Shown: positions 13,901-28,900 of the stretch, piece by piece
Position numbering within the stretch: position 1 is the first letter of the stretch
How the letters are laid out: the number at the start of each line of letters is the position of its first letter
From: Cladocopium goreaui
Lineage: Eukaryota; Sar; Dinophyceae; Suessiales; Symbiodiniaceae
Reading direction: 5' to 3'
DNA length: 64,000 nt
NCBI GenBank assembly: GCA_947184155.2
Contig: CAMXCT020006748.1
Span: 1-64,000 of the forward strand
The notes under the pieces: model-generated
Database searches by the model: none
The model's input: the letters and a program-made list of their open reading frames with translations, nothing else
Told to the model about the DNA's origin: nothing
Program-made: the position numbers and the translations under genes

Positions 13901-16900
13901 ACCACACAGTCATCTTCTTTCTTTTTAGCTGTTCCCATTACCAGGAGTTGGTAGTGGTTCAAATTGGACCAATACCAAGAATGTTTTGACCTGTAGCCCT
14001 AAAAATGGTCACGGCCATCGAGTCTTCCAAATCTTCGTTCTCATCCCAGCAGTCTCGGTAAATGGTATCATTTTGGCTTGAATAGCAGCTATTCATTTGA
14101 CCTTAAGGATTGCTTTGGCAAAACACGGTTTTAACATGTTTTAACTATAGTCAAAATTGAATGTTAGTTGGTTCAACTAACTCGATTTGATCTCATAGTT
14201 CTTGGATGTTCATTTAATTCCCTTTCCCATCCCGTTTTCGTTGTTGTTTCCATCGAGGCTCGGCAGACCTGGGGCGCTGCCACATCAGACGCCTTATCCA
14301 AGCGCTACACCGACCCTTGGGCTCAACGGGCTGGGGGCTTAAATAGGTCACCTTGGCCCAAGCAATCTAGGTTATTCTAGGTTTAGTATGGTTGATTTAC
14401 CTAATAGCTATGGTAAACCAACCATCCAACTATGAGTAAACCAACCTTAATAGATATTATTATAGTCAAGGAACACCGGTAGGCAGAGATGGTACGCACC
14501 AAGAAATTAAGCAGATGGGGGAAATCCAAGAAATTCAGCCACCCCTTCTGCTTACCACATCTCAATACCTGATGAATGCCTGATGATGCCGATTTCTGCT
14601 TACCACCTGTGGTGAACAAGACTGTTTTTTTCCCCGGTTTATTTGGCGCGTGTTTTTGTTACACTGCGAATCTGGGTCTTGATCACGCAAGAAAGAGTGC
14701 ATTTTGTTTTTTTTCAGGCGTTCCCTCAACGATTTTCAATCTTATCGATCATGATGACATGAATCATGATGTTCTTCTTTTTTTTGTTTTTCAGGTTTGC
14801 TTCATTTTTCTACATTTTCCATATTATGTCAATGCAAAAAGCAGATGCTTACTACTGCACCTTATTTTGTTTGTGTTTGTGATCAAGGCTATATATATAT
14901 ATTATTGATAAGATCATAAACATGGAAAAACACCTGGAAATTCCAAGAAACTCATCATGGATAAGATGAAAGACATGAAAAAACACATGGAAGATCCAAG
15001 GACCTCATCATGGATAAGATCAAAAAAACATGAAATGCAGTAAGCAGATGCTTACTACTGCACCTTATTGTGTTTGTGATTACAATAAAAATTATATATA
15101 TATATATATTCATATCATTGATAACATCAAAAACCTGCAAAAACACCTGGAAAATCCAAGAAACTCATCATGGATAAGATCAAACAACATGACATGCAGT
15201 AAGCAGATGCTTACTACTGCACCTTATTTTGTTTGTGTTTGTTATAATAAAGTTTATTTATATATATATAAGTATATATATATATATCATTGATAAGATC
15301 AAAAGCCTGCAAAAACACATGGAAAATCCAAGAAACTCATCATGGATAAGATCAAAAACATGGAAAAACACATGGAAAAGATGATAACTAAAGGATCAAT
15401 TCGATAGTGCAAAAATGAAGAAAACCCATGTAAAAATGAAGAAAATCAGCTCTTGAATCTAGGGGTTCGAAATATCAAAAAGAAACACTTTTTTTCCCCT
15501 CTTTCTTTTGGACTTAGAATGGTCCGTATGGAGTCCCTGCAGGTTTTAAAGCTCATATTTGAGTCAATTTGAGGTTCAAAATTCGATTTTCGACACCAAA
15601 AAAAAAGCAAAAACATAAACTTTCTAATGCATTTAAAGCTCTTCAAAATGAATCGCTGAATGTTTTAAACCAATTTTTGGTAACAATCTATGAATACAAA
15701 TCTTACTTTTGCATCTTTTCATTTTTCACTTTTTGTAGCTACTTTCCTGGTATTCGACCCAAAAACGGGGAAACACAACGGGGAGACACAACGGGGAAAC
15801 ACAATGGGAACGACGGGGAATACCAGGAAAGTAGCTACAAAAAGTGAAAAATGTAAAGATGCAAAAGTAAGATTTGTATTCATAGATTGTTACCAAAAAT
15901 TGGTTTAAAACATTCAGCGATTCATTTTGAAGAGCTTTAAATGCATTAGAAAGTTTATGTTTTTGCTTTTTTTTTGGTGTCGAAAATCGAATTTTGAACC
16001 TCAAATTGACTCAAATATGAGCTTTAAAACCTGCAGGGACTCCATACGGACCATTCTAAGTCCAAAAGAAAGAGGGGAAAAAAAGTGTTTCTTTTTGATA
16101 TTTCGAACCCCTAGATTCAAGAGCTGATTTTCTTCATTTTTACATGGGTTTTCTTCATTTTTGCACTATCGAATTGATCCTTTAGTTATCATCTTTATGA
16201 TTTTGATGTTCTTTCAATAACGGGGCAGTAAGCAGATTCTTACTGCTGCACTTATTTCTGCATATTATTTTATTTTTTCTAGTTTTTTTTCATCATGGCT
16301 CAGTTTTGTTCAGTACATATACATACGAAAAATAATGAAAAAGACCTTTTCATCATAGTTCATCACGTTTTTCATCATTTTCATTATTTGGTGAATGTTT
16401 TGAACATATTTTCATCATATTTCATCATGGTTTTCATATATATATATATAGTTGTTAATTATTTTGTCATTGTCTCTTATTAGTTTCATCACATGTCATC
16501 ATTTTTTCATAGTTTTTCATTATTTCGTCATTGTTTTTAATAGTTTTCATCACATGCCATCATGTTTTTTCGTCATGGTTTTCATCATTTCAAGGATGTT
16601 TTGTACAGACAAAAATTTATGTGGTGCAGTAAGAAGATTCTTCGTTTTACCAAATGTACAACATTTTCATTTTCTGCCTACTAGGTGTTTATATTTATAG
16701 ATATGTGTCAGAAAAGTAGGGAAAATGCGTTTTAGCGCCGTCAGTAAGCAGATTTCTACTGCTTACCGCTGTTCCTTGACTATATATAGATCAAATTTAT
16801 GATTTGTTTACTGGCAGTTAGATGCGGGCACGGACCAGCTTATAGCTTGAGGGCATCACCTTGTAGGGATTCAATGGTACATTTGATATCAATCTTAAAA

Positions 16901-19900
16901 AATAAAGAATCACCAAAATAAGATAGGGAGAGAATAACCACGAAACATGTCCCGACCCATGGAAACTCACCAGAAAAAAATATGAAATATTTGGTCAATC
17001 CGACTGGTGCGGTGTTGGAAGCAAGAAAATGTTCCCCTGAACTCGGAGCCTTTCTGAAAGCGTGGAAAATGGTCTTGATCGTCAGAAAAGGGGTTGTCAA
17101 ACGGTAAGAAACCTGAGATTGCATCGCTACCACGGGCTTAGCCGCTTAGTCAATACGCCTCCATACAGGACGAAAGATGATTGTAAATGTGCTCAATGGC
17201 CATTTTTAATGCAGCATTGGAAAGTCTTGTTCCAAAGACAAACATGTGGATATCTCCAGACATGTTTTTTTAAATTTCAATCATGTCAGCGCTGGAGACT
17301 GTGCGACCACCACTGTAATTAGGGTAAAATATTCTTGAAGCATTCTTGGCCCACAATTTTTGCACGTTTTCCTCGCCGGAAAACTGCGCTCCAAGCCACT
17401 TGTTCGACACTGTGGATGCCTTTGAGGCCGTGGCGAATGATGAGAACCAATCCGGCGAGAAGAGAGAGGTGCGTTGAGCCAATGGGGCTGTTTGATTCAG
17501 TGATACCTACTATATACCGATTGTCTAGAATTTGTGATTTAACACCGTGATTGATTGTTTAGATTAACCAGTCTGAAAATGTGGCGATTGTCCGAAAGTT
17601 ATTTGCTTACCATTACCATTTTGTGTCAAATATGGCAATTGTTTGTGGCATAATTGGATTTGGTAATGGGACCATCACAGGGTACCCCATCTGTCAAACA
17701 TGGAAAAACTATCAGCTCACTTCGAATGCTTTTTTTGGTGCGCACTTTCGAAGGACAAACCGGTTTACGTTGGAGGCCATGATGGAAGCGTTTTGGAAAC
17801 TGCCCAGGGGCCCAGCAGACATTTGGGTTCTTTGGTTGCTTGGAATTTGTATGTTGTAAAGCGTTATAATAAACCAACCATACCATTCCTCGTTTTCATT
17901 TGGGTTAATTTTTCAACATCCCAGTCATAGGGGTACTGCACATGATGTCAGTTGGACCCAGCCGCTTTTCGACCATCGCAGGCGTCGCTGATCTTTGCAT
18001 TGGCGGAAAACTACATCAATGACCACGAGGCACTGGTGGCGGATCCTTGTAAGCAGAAAAAAATGAAAAAAGAGGTATACAACATTGGCTTACCAAAAAA
18101 ACAACATGGAGGTTTCCTTTAAAAGGGGTATTCAAAATCATCAAAAAACAATTTTACTATTGAAATCCATGGTTCTGCGGATCCCTCATTTCAAGAAACC
18201 CCCATATCTGTCGTGTACATTAGTTATTTGGTTTACAAGTATGAATGTTGATATACTAACCCAGAAGTAAATTAATTTCGTTTGTGAATCTTGAACCAGC
18301 AAATCCTGTCATCTCATGTTATCCCTCTCGTTTGCGCAGCTTGGTTCACCACCACTTAGTACATGTTCAATATTCGAATGATATTCCCAAACGGAAATCA
18401 CGTGCAAACAGACAAAGGACAAAGGGTTTGCCACTACCAGGTCGGATTGCCAGAGGGTTGAAGGTGAACGGGTGGCCGGCATCCGCCAGCATCATAGCTG
18501 AAAATCGAAGTGTTGGCAGCTAATTAGGTCTGGTGCCGAGACTGAAAAAATCCACCATTTTTGTTCAACTCCTTTAAAATGATGGTTAAATCTCAATGTT
18601 TGATTGTTGAAAAGGGAATTTAACTCCGTTAAACCCATGTTTGGTGGTGAATTCCTGGTGTTTCACAGTTAAATCATGTAAAATCCCCATATTACTGTTA
18701 CTGTGTTCTCCTGTATTTCATGATATTTCCAGCCAATCCATAGTTTTCATTCTTAGTTTTCATGGTGAAATCACTATTTTCTGTTGGTTTAAGCACCATT
18801 CTGTTGGCCAGGACTTCGACAAAGCCTTCGATGCTGCCACTCAGGTGAGAAACCAATAGAAACCTGGCCGTCTAAGATATAGAAATATGATTGTTCATGA
18901 TATATGTATATATATATATATTTATTTAGTTATTTATTTATTTACATATAATATATCTATATATATGTGTATAGTCATGATCAGATACATAGACATGATC
19001 GATTCTGTATTCTATGTACCCCATCAGGATTAAATATACGTATATTTTTATATGTAGACATCTGGTCAGGCTTGTATATTTCAACTGATATGAGCCATGA
19101 CAAAATTCGGAACGAAATGCAAGTTGTCATAAAGGTGTCTTTTTAGTGGAATTGCCCATTGCCACGTTTGATTGCCAGAGGTTCAGTTGAGCCATGTAAA
19201 ATATCCTGGCTGATTTGTTAATGAATTGGGAATTGTATTACTGTACCTTTTGGGGGTTCTGATAACGCAAAGTAGGGAACCCATTTTTCAACCAACTAGT
19301 ATCATGAACTGCGATAGGGGTATGTTTAGTGTAATGGCAATATAAGGGAAGCTAACTAACAACACATGGTGATATGTAAATAATTAGATGTAGTTGGATT
19401 TAATGTGGTTTATCTAATCATATTTGGAATGGAGAGATCACTTCTAGAAATTGTTTTGGTGTTTCTTTTTGGTTTAATTCGATGTAATGGGAGTATGATA
19501 ATGGTATGATCAGCAGCGGGTTGACCGTATCGTCTTTGGTGATGTTCATTTTTTTGAAAGGTATAATTGGATCAATGATCTAATGGTGTTTAATGTTTTG
19601 TCTTAAAGGAAACTAGATTCATAATACGTAAATTCAAGTGAAATGATGATTCTCAACTTGACACAGCCATCAGTATGATATTTGGGTGTCCTTGTAAATG
19701 TGGTGCATCTCAGTTAAACGTTTGGGAAACTTGCCGTATCCGCGTCATATATAGGAGGGGTTAACCAGAACGACGGTGTGGCTGATCCAACCGGGTAGCC
19801 CCTGACGCTTAGTGGAACTTGATTTTTGTCTGTACGTCGGGATGTATTGTGACCTGATCAGTTGAAACAAAAGGCCGTGAACAAATGGGGTTTCATGCGG

Positions 19901-22900
19901 AGTCAAAAGGAAGAAATCAATTGTACATGCTTCAAGGGATGTTGTCCGAATTACTATCTTGAAATTGTTGTGGAAGAGCGATTATATAATCCACAAAGAG
20001 TGGTTCAACAAAATGATGATCTATATCGGTATATCGACAGCAAATAATGGGCAATTGCAGATAATGGTGAATGGGCAAGGGGAGGCTTAGCAATCTTTGT
20101 TCAGAAATTGTGATTTACCCTGTGGTAGTTTAGCATAGCTATTGAAAATTGAAAATTATAGTTTATTTGCCCATAAAAAGGTGATTTTCCATAGTTATGT
20201 AAACGTTTACCGGAGGGTAAACTAAAAAACATGTGCTTATCATTGGTGACACATGGACGTTTGAAATGGCTTTGATTAGTTTTTTTAATAGCGCCCTCAG
20301 CGGCTGACCACGTAGAAACCTGGGTTTACCCTTTGGTAAGCATATGTGTTTTTTGAAAATCACTGTTTTTTTGGGAAAACTCACTATAAATTGCAATTTT
20401 CAATATCTATTTTGACATATCCAGAGGGTAATATGAGATGTGTGCATTTTAGGGGCCTATATTGGGACTTGAATGCTGGGGAGAATGGAGCAGTAAATTG
20501 GTTAACCGAAGGGAGCTGCCCTTAAGTAGTTGAGTTTCTTGTAGGACCTAAGATGCCTGCATTGGACACAAGGAGACAGATCCTTACTTCACATTTTTAG
20601 ATCATTTTTCATTGAACCTAGGGTTGACACCGAGAGCACTTGGAGCCGCTCTCAGTGATGCCATGACCTGTGCCAACACTACCTGCGTCCATTGCCTTGT
20701 TTGCTGCAAAGCGGCGAACACAGGTGTCGATGCAAGGACGGCAGTCTCCCGTGACTTGGGAATCGATGCAATCAATGCTGCCGCCAGAGCCAGCCTATCA
20801 GCCTGATAGCGATTGTGGCGGCGTGGCAGCAAGCACTTGGCATGGAGAACTGGCAAAACTTGGCCGGGAAGGTTGCGATGTAATGAAGGATGCAACTGGC
20901 AAAAATATGCAAAAATGGAAAAGTAACCACCAAACATGGTCAGATTACTTCATTGAATCAGTAAATGATTGTCATAACCCTGGGTAAAGCACCCTCGAAG
21001 TTAGTGTATGACTCAGAAAGTAAGCCATTTGGGGGAGTTCACATGATTTGCGTAGCCTTCAGTTGAAATAGTGGGGACCAACACAATCGCATATAGAACA
21101 TTTCAGGCAAATACAGATTTGCACAGGGCTAAACCTGGTTCAACCCTGAAAAATAGTCGTTTTTTTTTGTTGGTTGTTTATTTTGGTCTGTGTAAAAGAT
21201 GTCCTCGATGCTGATCGATCACCATGCCTTCGTGCTGGAGGCACTTGAAAAGTTCAAAGACATGGGGGACATCGAGGGCGTCCGGAGACCTGGGGATTCT
21301 GACTACGCAAAGCAAATTCAAATATAGTTACTAAAATTTGACGAAGTGGCGGTTTCGCCATGCAAAGTTGGCATTATACTTCCTTGTATGGCTTCTACTT
21401 TGAGTTTCATCACACCTTAGTCAAAGTTTAATCCTCATGGGGCGAACGCAAGGATCACAGTGCGTGCCATTGACCATCCCATGCTTTGGGTCAAAATGCA
21501 GGAAACTAGCTTGTAATTGGTTCAGCCACCATTACCAATTCAGCAAATTCATTCAGCAAAACTGAGTGGAACAGTTTGAACTTAATTCAGTTTGATTTTC
21601 TGAAGATGTGGTGTTGTTTCTTTGTGTCCTTTGAAAATGGTTTGATCCATCACTTGGGTAATGCACCCATAATTCCTTTATTATGGCCCTTATGGCACCT
21701 TGTCACAAATGGCAACTGAACCATGAAAAAAAACATTTATTTTTTTTTAAAGGGTTACCTAACTTGTTGTAATAAGGGTTGTCACAACCTATCACAGGAA
21801 TCCCTATACAGCCAGCTGGGATCGCATACTTGGGGATGCAGTTCACTGTAATAAAATGAGCATATGGCCATATTTATAAGGGTTATACTCCAATTTTTGT
21901 AAATTACCGGGTTACAACACCATTGTTTTGCCATTGCTTTCTCATCTCTGGCCCGCACCTCCAAAGGCTTTTAGATAGGCATGAATCTTTGTTGATGACA
22001 CACACACACAATCACACACAATCACATATGTATATACATACATGAAATCGTGTATATATTTTAATATTTATATATATATATATATTCTTTTTATAATCAC
22101 ATCATATACACATATATATATATGTATATTTATTATCATATGTTTATTTTTTAAACAATATTTATAAATATATAATCATATATATACATATATATATACA
22201 TTAATTGGTTTAATCATACATTCCTATATATATAATATGATCATATATATGTATAAATATATCTATATATATATATAAATATTTTGAAGACAAATATTTT
22301 TATATATAGATATATATCTGATCATGTATATCATCAAATGTATACAGTAATCATTTGTAAATCAATATATTTAGATATATATATATATGCAGATTTGTTT
22401 ACAGAATCATATTTTATATTACCACATGTCTTTATTTTCATAAATAGATGTATTTATATACCTATATATATATATTGTGTACTATTTGTTATATTTATTT
22501 ATTTATTTATATATATATATATCTTTATTTATACATGTGTAAAGGTTAAAACTACATATGTACACCACCCACTTAGTAATTGGTCAATAACCCTGGTTAG
22601 TAAGTCTCCTAAGTATGGTTACCATATATATTTATATACATATATATAATATATATATATACACATATATATATATATATATATACATATATATATTAAT
22701 ATGTATGTAACTAGGCTATGCCCCCACAAATACCAACCAATTATCATCGTTGGGATCCAAACATTTTTGCCCGTGACTTGCAGGTGGCCGACTCCTTGCG
22801 GGTAGTAGTGGACGCCATGCGATTGCAAAGTGGCAAAAAGGATGAGAAACCGGAAAAGGCGCGGAAAAACATGTGCTTTGGAACATCAATGCTTTGAACA

Positions 22901-25900
22901 ATGGGATGAAATGGGATTTGGGATATCCAAAAATATCCAAAAATGGGATTTGGGCCAAAAAAAAGTCGGAATCCAATGGTAGATCTTGCCGGCTGGTGAA
23001 TGTGTTTTCAACTTTATCCACAACCAATTGAAACCACCCATCTCTTTGCAATCAATGATCCATGTATGGAATCTTGGGCGTTTTTATTTGTAGTCACTGA
23101 TAGTTACTGGATAGTTGTTGATACACTTCACATTCTATTTTTTTTAAATACCATTATTTGCCAACATTTTACCCGTTGGCCGAAAAAATGGAGCATCGGG
23201 ACTATACCAGCTATACCATGGCTATTGTGCAGTAACATGAAGCGAATCAACCGACTCATTTAGCAATTATTTAGTTGGTGATTTAGCCACCAAAAAAATG
23301 TGACTCAGATCCTGATGTCTATTTTTGAAGGCCTGGTTGAGGAGGGATCGTTTGCAATCCTTGCCTACAAAAATATCAAGAAACCTATTCCAAATCACTA
23401 ACCACCCACATAAGGATGTCGGTCACAACCCTGGTGCACTATACTTCACACCATAATAGATTGTTTTTTTGATAGTTCATAGGTTTGGACCCATCCCGTA
23501 CTTTATTCCTTGCAGTTCTGTCCATAATTATCCGAGTATGTTTGTCCATTATTATCCCTTGATGGTCAAAATTGATTAGATTCCCTAGTCAAAACCCTAT
23601 TTTGCTCAGTAAACATATGGTTGTACTTGATTCCCGCAGTCAAAAGTTGGTTTATAAACCCCATGAACTGACTAGTTCAGCTAGGTCGATATATCTACCA
23701 TACACCATCGAATTGACCTAATTATGTTCACCAACTTGGCTATCACAAATCAGCTACACATCCCATAAAATGACAGTTCTTGGAATTCTTCTTGGTTAAA
23801 AACAGCATTTTCCTATGGGTTTGAACCTGAAGACACCATGTCATCATGTCTTTCCCTTGCGACCCATCGAGTACTGTCAGGCCTTGTGTTTGGCCACAGA
23901 GGAGTTGGTTTGGTTTCGGGAGCAGGGCCATAAACGTGGCCAGGCGCAGTGAAGCCATGGATATCATGGATCATCCTACGAAAGCCATTGGTTTTTGTAT
24001 GTTTTTGTTGGTAAAGCGATAGTTAACTTAGTAAACCACTATAAATTCATGGTTTATACCACCCCATTGTTCGGACATTTCATGGAAAATTGAGAATGAT
24101 TTACTGTTGCTTTAGTGACTTTAGTGTTTTCTTGGCTTCGTTCACCTACTTGTGATAAGCCCAACGTCATTTATCGAGTTTGGATTTGAACCAACCCCAA
24201 AAACGGTGACTCAATGGTAGATTCTTGTAGTATGTTTAACACACTTAATTTAAGTAAATGGGATTATACCCCCTATAAATGACTACAAATGGGATTATAC
24301 ACCCTATACACCCTATAAGTGGGGTTATAAGATGTTATAAGACTTGTACATGTTTGTTGAATTTCGGGCAAGCCCCCTGGTAGCCAAAAAGCCAAAAAAA
24401 ACAGTACTAGTATGTACTTGTCCTGGTATTTCGGGCCAGAACTGTAGCTTCTTATTCTTCACCAGAGTGAGATCCATCGGTCGCAGGCCTCCATGCTTTT
24501 GGCCCTGGCACGTGTGAATAGCAGCGGTCGAAGAGGTCACCCAAGATTTGGTGCCGGGTGTCCTGAAGTAAAGTCCAGTTCGAGATAATGAATGTAAACT
24601 ATGTAAATACCTCTCATTAACCATGTTCTATTGGTTTTCTACCAGCCGATTTTGGTAAAACTTCAAACAGGTGGAATCACAGCGGATTGTTTGGACGTTT
24701 AGACCTGCTTCTGCTACCTGAACCTGGGTTCTCCAAGATGTCGCTTGGAAGGTACCAAAGACCGGGAACAGGGCATCAGACAAGCGAAGGAGGCGGCTTC
24801 ATACGCCAAAAGGATGGCCAAATGGATAATTAACCATAGAAAAACAACAAGAAAATAGGGGGATGTTTACAGTACCACCTGTCAACTGCTAAAGAACAAT
24901 CATTTCTTTGCCAAGGACTCTTCATCCACGACTCAAGGACATGTTAGATGCAGAAATCATTTAGCTCGATCCATTGAGCTATATTGGAGTTCGAAACCGA
25001 TCAGTTCGGCACTTTTTGGTTGGTGAATTCAAGTTGCTTGATCCGACGTGGCAAGATGAATCCACATTGGCGTAGGCACATGGGTTGATCCTTATCCATT
25101 TGGGCTCCTAGAAATTGGGATCTAAGTGTTGGAGCTAGGAACAAGTTTTGAGAACAAGCTTTGGGAAGCAATCCTTGCCAAAGAGAGAAAGCCAATGAAT
25201 ATGGTGACACAATTTGGATGTGTTGAAGGTGTTGATTAACAGAGATCCACTACGTGGGGAATCTGTAGCATATCATTTGTTTTTTCATCCAAGATAAGAT
25301 AGATAAGCTTCAAAAAGGAGGATGGAACCATGACACGGTTTTCTTTCTGTGTGACTCCTTTGGCCCGCTGAAACCCAATTGCCTAGAGGCCAATTGCCAT
25401 GTGGCGAGAGTGTCAAGTCGTCAGACTGCATGGATCCCAATACATCCCAATAGCATGTCCAATATGCTGTTGCATACGTGTTCAGATTGAAGATCTTGAA
25501 AAACAAAAAAGATAAAGGGTGGCCACAGAAGAAAAACACCTACCCTTACTTTAAGGTTGTTTCTTGTTGCAAATTTGACTTACTAGAGAGTGTGTCAAAT
25601 TTGATCCGGTAAACTCCCTGATTTTGATGGTCGTAATATGTAAACAGTAAACATGTTGAATCCCAACAACAAACCACCCCCAACACGACCCCCTGAGCAG
25701 GCGCTGAAAATTTACCGCGAACTTGGCGACAAAGCCATGGAAGGCCTGGGCGCCATGTGCGACTGGATCAGCATGTGAAATTGGGCTTTTCAAAGGGAAC
25801 CTATCCCAAAACAGCTTCAATTCAGTTTGTGAACTATAATATTTTGCCCAGAACAATGAAAATACCGTTCAAAACTGATTGGTGGTTTGGAACATTTTTT

Positions 25901-28900
25901 ATTTTTCCATATATTGGAAAAATTATACCAACTGACCAATATTTCAAAGGGGTTGAAACCACCAACCAGAACTTTTTGGGTATCTACGGTTGTACGTATT
26001 TCTGGAAAAGTGCCCTGTATGGGCCAAACTCCTCCGTTTCAATGGGCCACAGAGCCCCGGATGACCTCCTCAACGAGTGGGAAGACCTTGGGTGGGCAAT
26101 GGGGGAACCCAATAAAGAACCATGCCCACTATAATTTGCCAGAAATATTGACAGAAAGCTCAAGTTGTGGGCTTCCCATAGTCTTCCACGTCTATACATG
26201 ATTTTGCATGTGTTTTTTCTCATCGCGCACCTAACAATTGCATATATCCAGCTCGCAGCTTGCAAAAAGTGCAGGGTATCAAACATGGCCTAGCCTACTA
26301 TGATGAGGTATGAGTCATGCCGGTTCCACCTACCCACCCCCAAAGCGGCCACCAAGGTCTAACAATCCCTTCTTATGCCAGAACCATATTTCCTAAACAG
26401 TTCAGATCAGCATCCAACTTCTGTTTATGAACAAAGGCTTTTTGCTAATGGCGGCAGTGTTGCTTACATACGCCAGCACAGGATTGTTTATTTGTTTGCA
26501 TGCTGGTGCCCCCCACAGTCATGTTGTTTGGTATGCGAACTTCATTTTACAATTACCATCTTTAGATATATCTAACCATATATTCGTCCAAGCTATTCAA
26601 AATATTTAACAGATTTAACAGTTATTCAGTTCATTTTCAATATGTTTAACTGTCTACCAATAAACTGCTGTGGTTTATCTCTACTCAAGCCCACCTTTGA
26701 AACCGGATCCGTGTAGCCAGGTGCTGTTCTCCTAGCGCTGGTGGACCTTCACTGCTACGCAGGGGCCCCGACATTTTCGCAGCGCTGTTTGGGTGCTTAC
26801 CGTGATTTTATTAGGGGTTGATTGAAGGTATGGTTTATAATATTTATATTGGGACAATGACTGAAAATGAAGGTATACCAGTAGTACCGCACAAGGCGGT
26901 GGCGGAAGTTTCAAAAATAGGAAACCTATAGGAGAACTTGGTTGTTGTGAATCAGGGATGGCAGAGCGAAGCCACTGATGGACTGAAAGGTGCTTGATCT
27001 CTCTCACTCTTTCTATCTCTTTCTCTGACTATCTACCTACCTACCTACCTACTTTCTATGTATCTATCTATCTGTCGATCTAGCTATCTCTCTCTTGTAC
27101 ATTTTGACTTGGAAATGTGCTTCGCGCCACAACGGCGTGCACTTTTGCGACATCTCGACTTCCAAAAGTGGTCCGAACCCCTGGTGTTTTGTACATTTTG
27201 ACTTGGAAATGTGCTTCGCGCCACAACGGCGTGCACTTTTTTGACATCTCAACTTCCAAAAGTGGTCCGAGACCGCCAGTTTTTAACACTTTTGACTTCA
27301 AAATGTGCTTCGCGCCACAACGGCGTGCACTTTTTCGACATCGCAACTTCCAAAAGTGGTCCGAAGCTGGGTGTTTTGTACATTTTGACTTCGAAATGTG
27401 CTTCGCGCCACAACGGCGTGCACTTTTGCGACATCGCAACTTCCAACGTGGTCCGAGACCGCCAGTTTTTAACACTTTTGACTTCAAAATGTGCTTCCAA
27501 AAGTGGTCCAAGACCCCATTTTTTAACACTTCCATTTTGACTTCGGTGCTTCGCGCCACAACGGCGTGCACTTTTTCGACATCTCAACTTCCAAAAGTGG
27601 TCCGAGACCGCCAGTTTTTTAACACTTTTGACTTCGAAATGTGCTTCGCGCCACAACGGCGTGCACTTTTTTGACATCTCAACTTCCAAAAGTGGTCCGA
27701 GACCGCCAGTTTTTAACACTTTTGACTTCGAAATGTGCTTCGCGCCACAACGGCGTGCAATTCTTCATCTCTCATCTGGCCAGCTGGCTCCGCACCCGCC
27801 GCTTTAGCGAGCCTAACTTCGACCCTCCGGAGCCCCAAATCATTGGAAAAACAGAGTGTTTCGCGACTTTCCTACCTTTTCGCGCATCTGTATCTTCTGT
27901 CTTATTACTCTTTCTCTTCTGATCTTCTCTCTTCTAATCTTCCTCTTCTCTCTGCCTCTGCCCTGCTCTGCTTTTCATCTCTCCATATTGTCGGAAGTTT
28001 GACTTCTAAACTTCCTTCGATAACTATTCAGTTTACCATGATTTTTCATCGCACATGATGTCGTTAAGCACATATATATATATATATATTTGTGGTTCAG
28101 AATGAGATTTTTTGAGCAAGATGACCTTTAGGGTCTATAAAAGGAATAGCATTGTTTGGTGACATAATTAGCAAATAATATTGATGGGACATATATTAAA
28201 GCATCCTAAATCATATTAATATTCATGAGATATATTAATAATATATGTCATGAGGCATACTTACAGCTTAAAAAAAAAAGTGTTTTAAAAGGTGTTGAAC
28301 TGACCTTGTTGAAGGGTTGATCTGATCAGAAGCAGCTTGCAATTGATATTGGCAACTTGCGGAAAAACAATTAGTGGCTAGAATTGGAATGGCGTTAACT
28401 CATATCTGAAAAGTAAACCAAAACAAATGGCTAGAATTTGAATGGCGATAGCTCATATCTGAAGAGTTAACCTGCAAGATTGAATGATCTCGCCAGAAAT
28501 GATGAGCAACAATAAGGACACTCTCGGAACCAGCAAGAACACTCAAAGCGCCCAGCAATGGCATTTCAGATTTTTGATGCCTGAGAAAAAATCATTTTAT
28601 GGTTGTATGCGGTTTCTACTCACACTTGTTGTTGTCTTATTTGCTCATGTTTGTCCAAGAAATACCACATGGTTGGTCAGAATCCCATTTTGCCCCACGT
28701 GCCAGGTGAGGGTCTCTAGGCTTTAGCAAAGGTGCAACTCCTACTCCGCCACTCCTTTCTCGCACCTTCGATCAGACCTTGATCTCACAGCAAGTGCCAG
28801 CTCAAGTGGAGTAGTCTCTCCACGGCAAGCTCCACGGCAGTCTAGGCACGCACGGACCCGAGCCCCACTGCGAGCTTCAGGTCAGGCTGGGCACGCCGAA

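Noticed and set aside
15446-16127. Identical 66-residue frames on opposite strands
   Set aside because: They are the same sequence in the two arms of the 379-bp foldback; no sign of coding.
17700-17860. Possible exon around a GC-rich patch (RLEAMMEAFWKLPRGPADIW)
   Set aside because: Open in several frames with no acceptor/donor pair that preserves a helix pattern.
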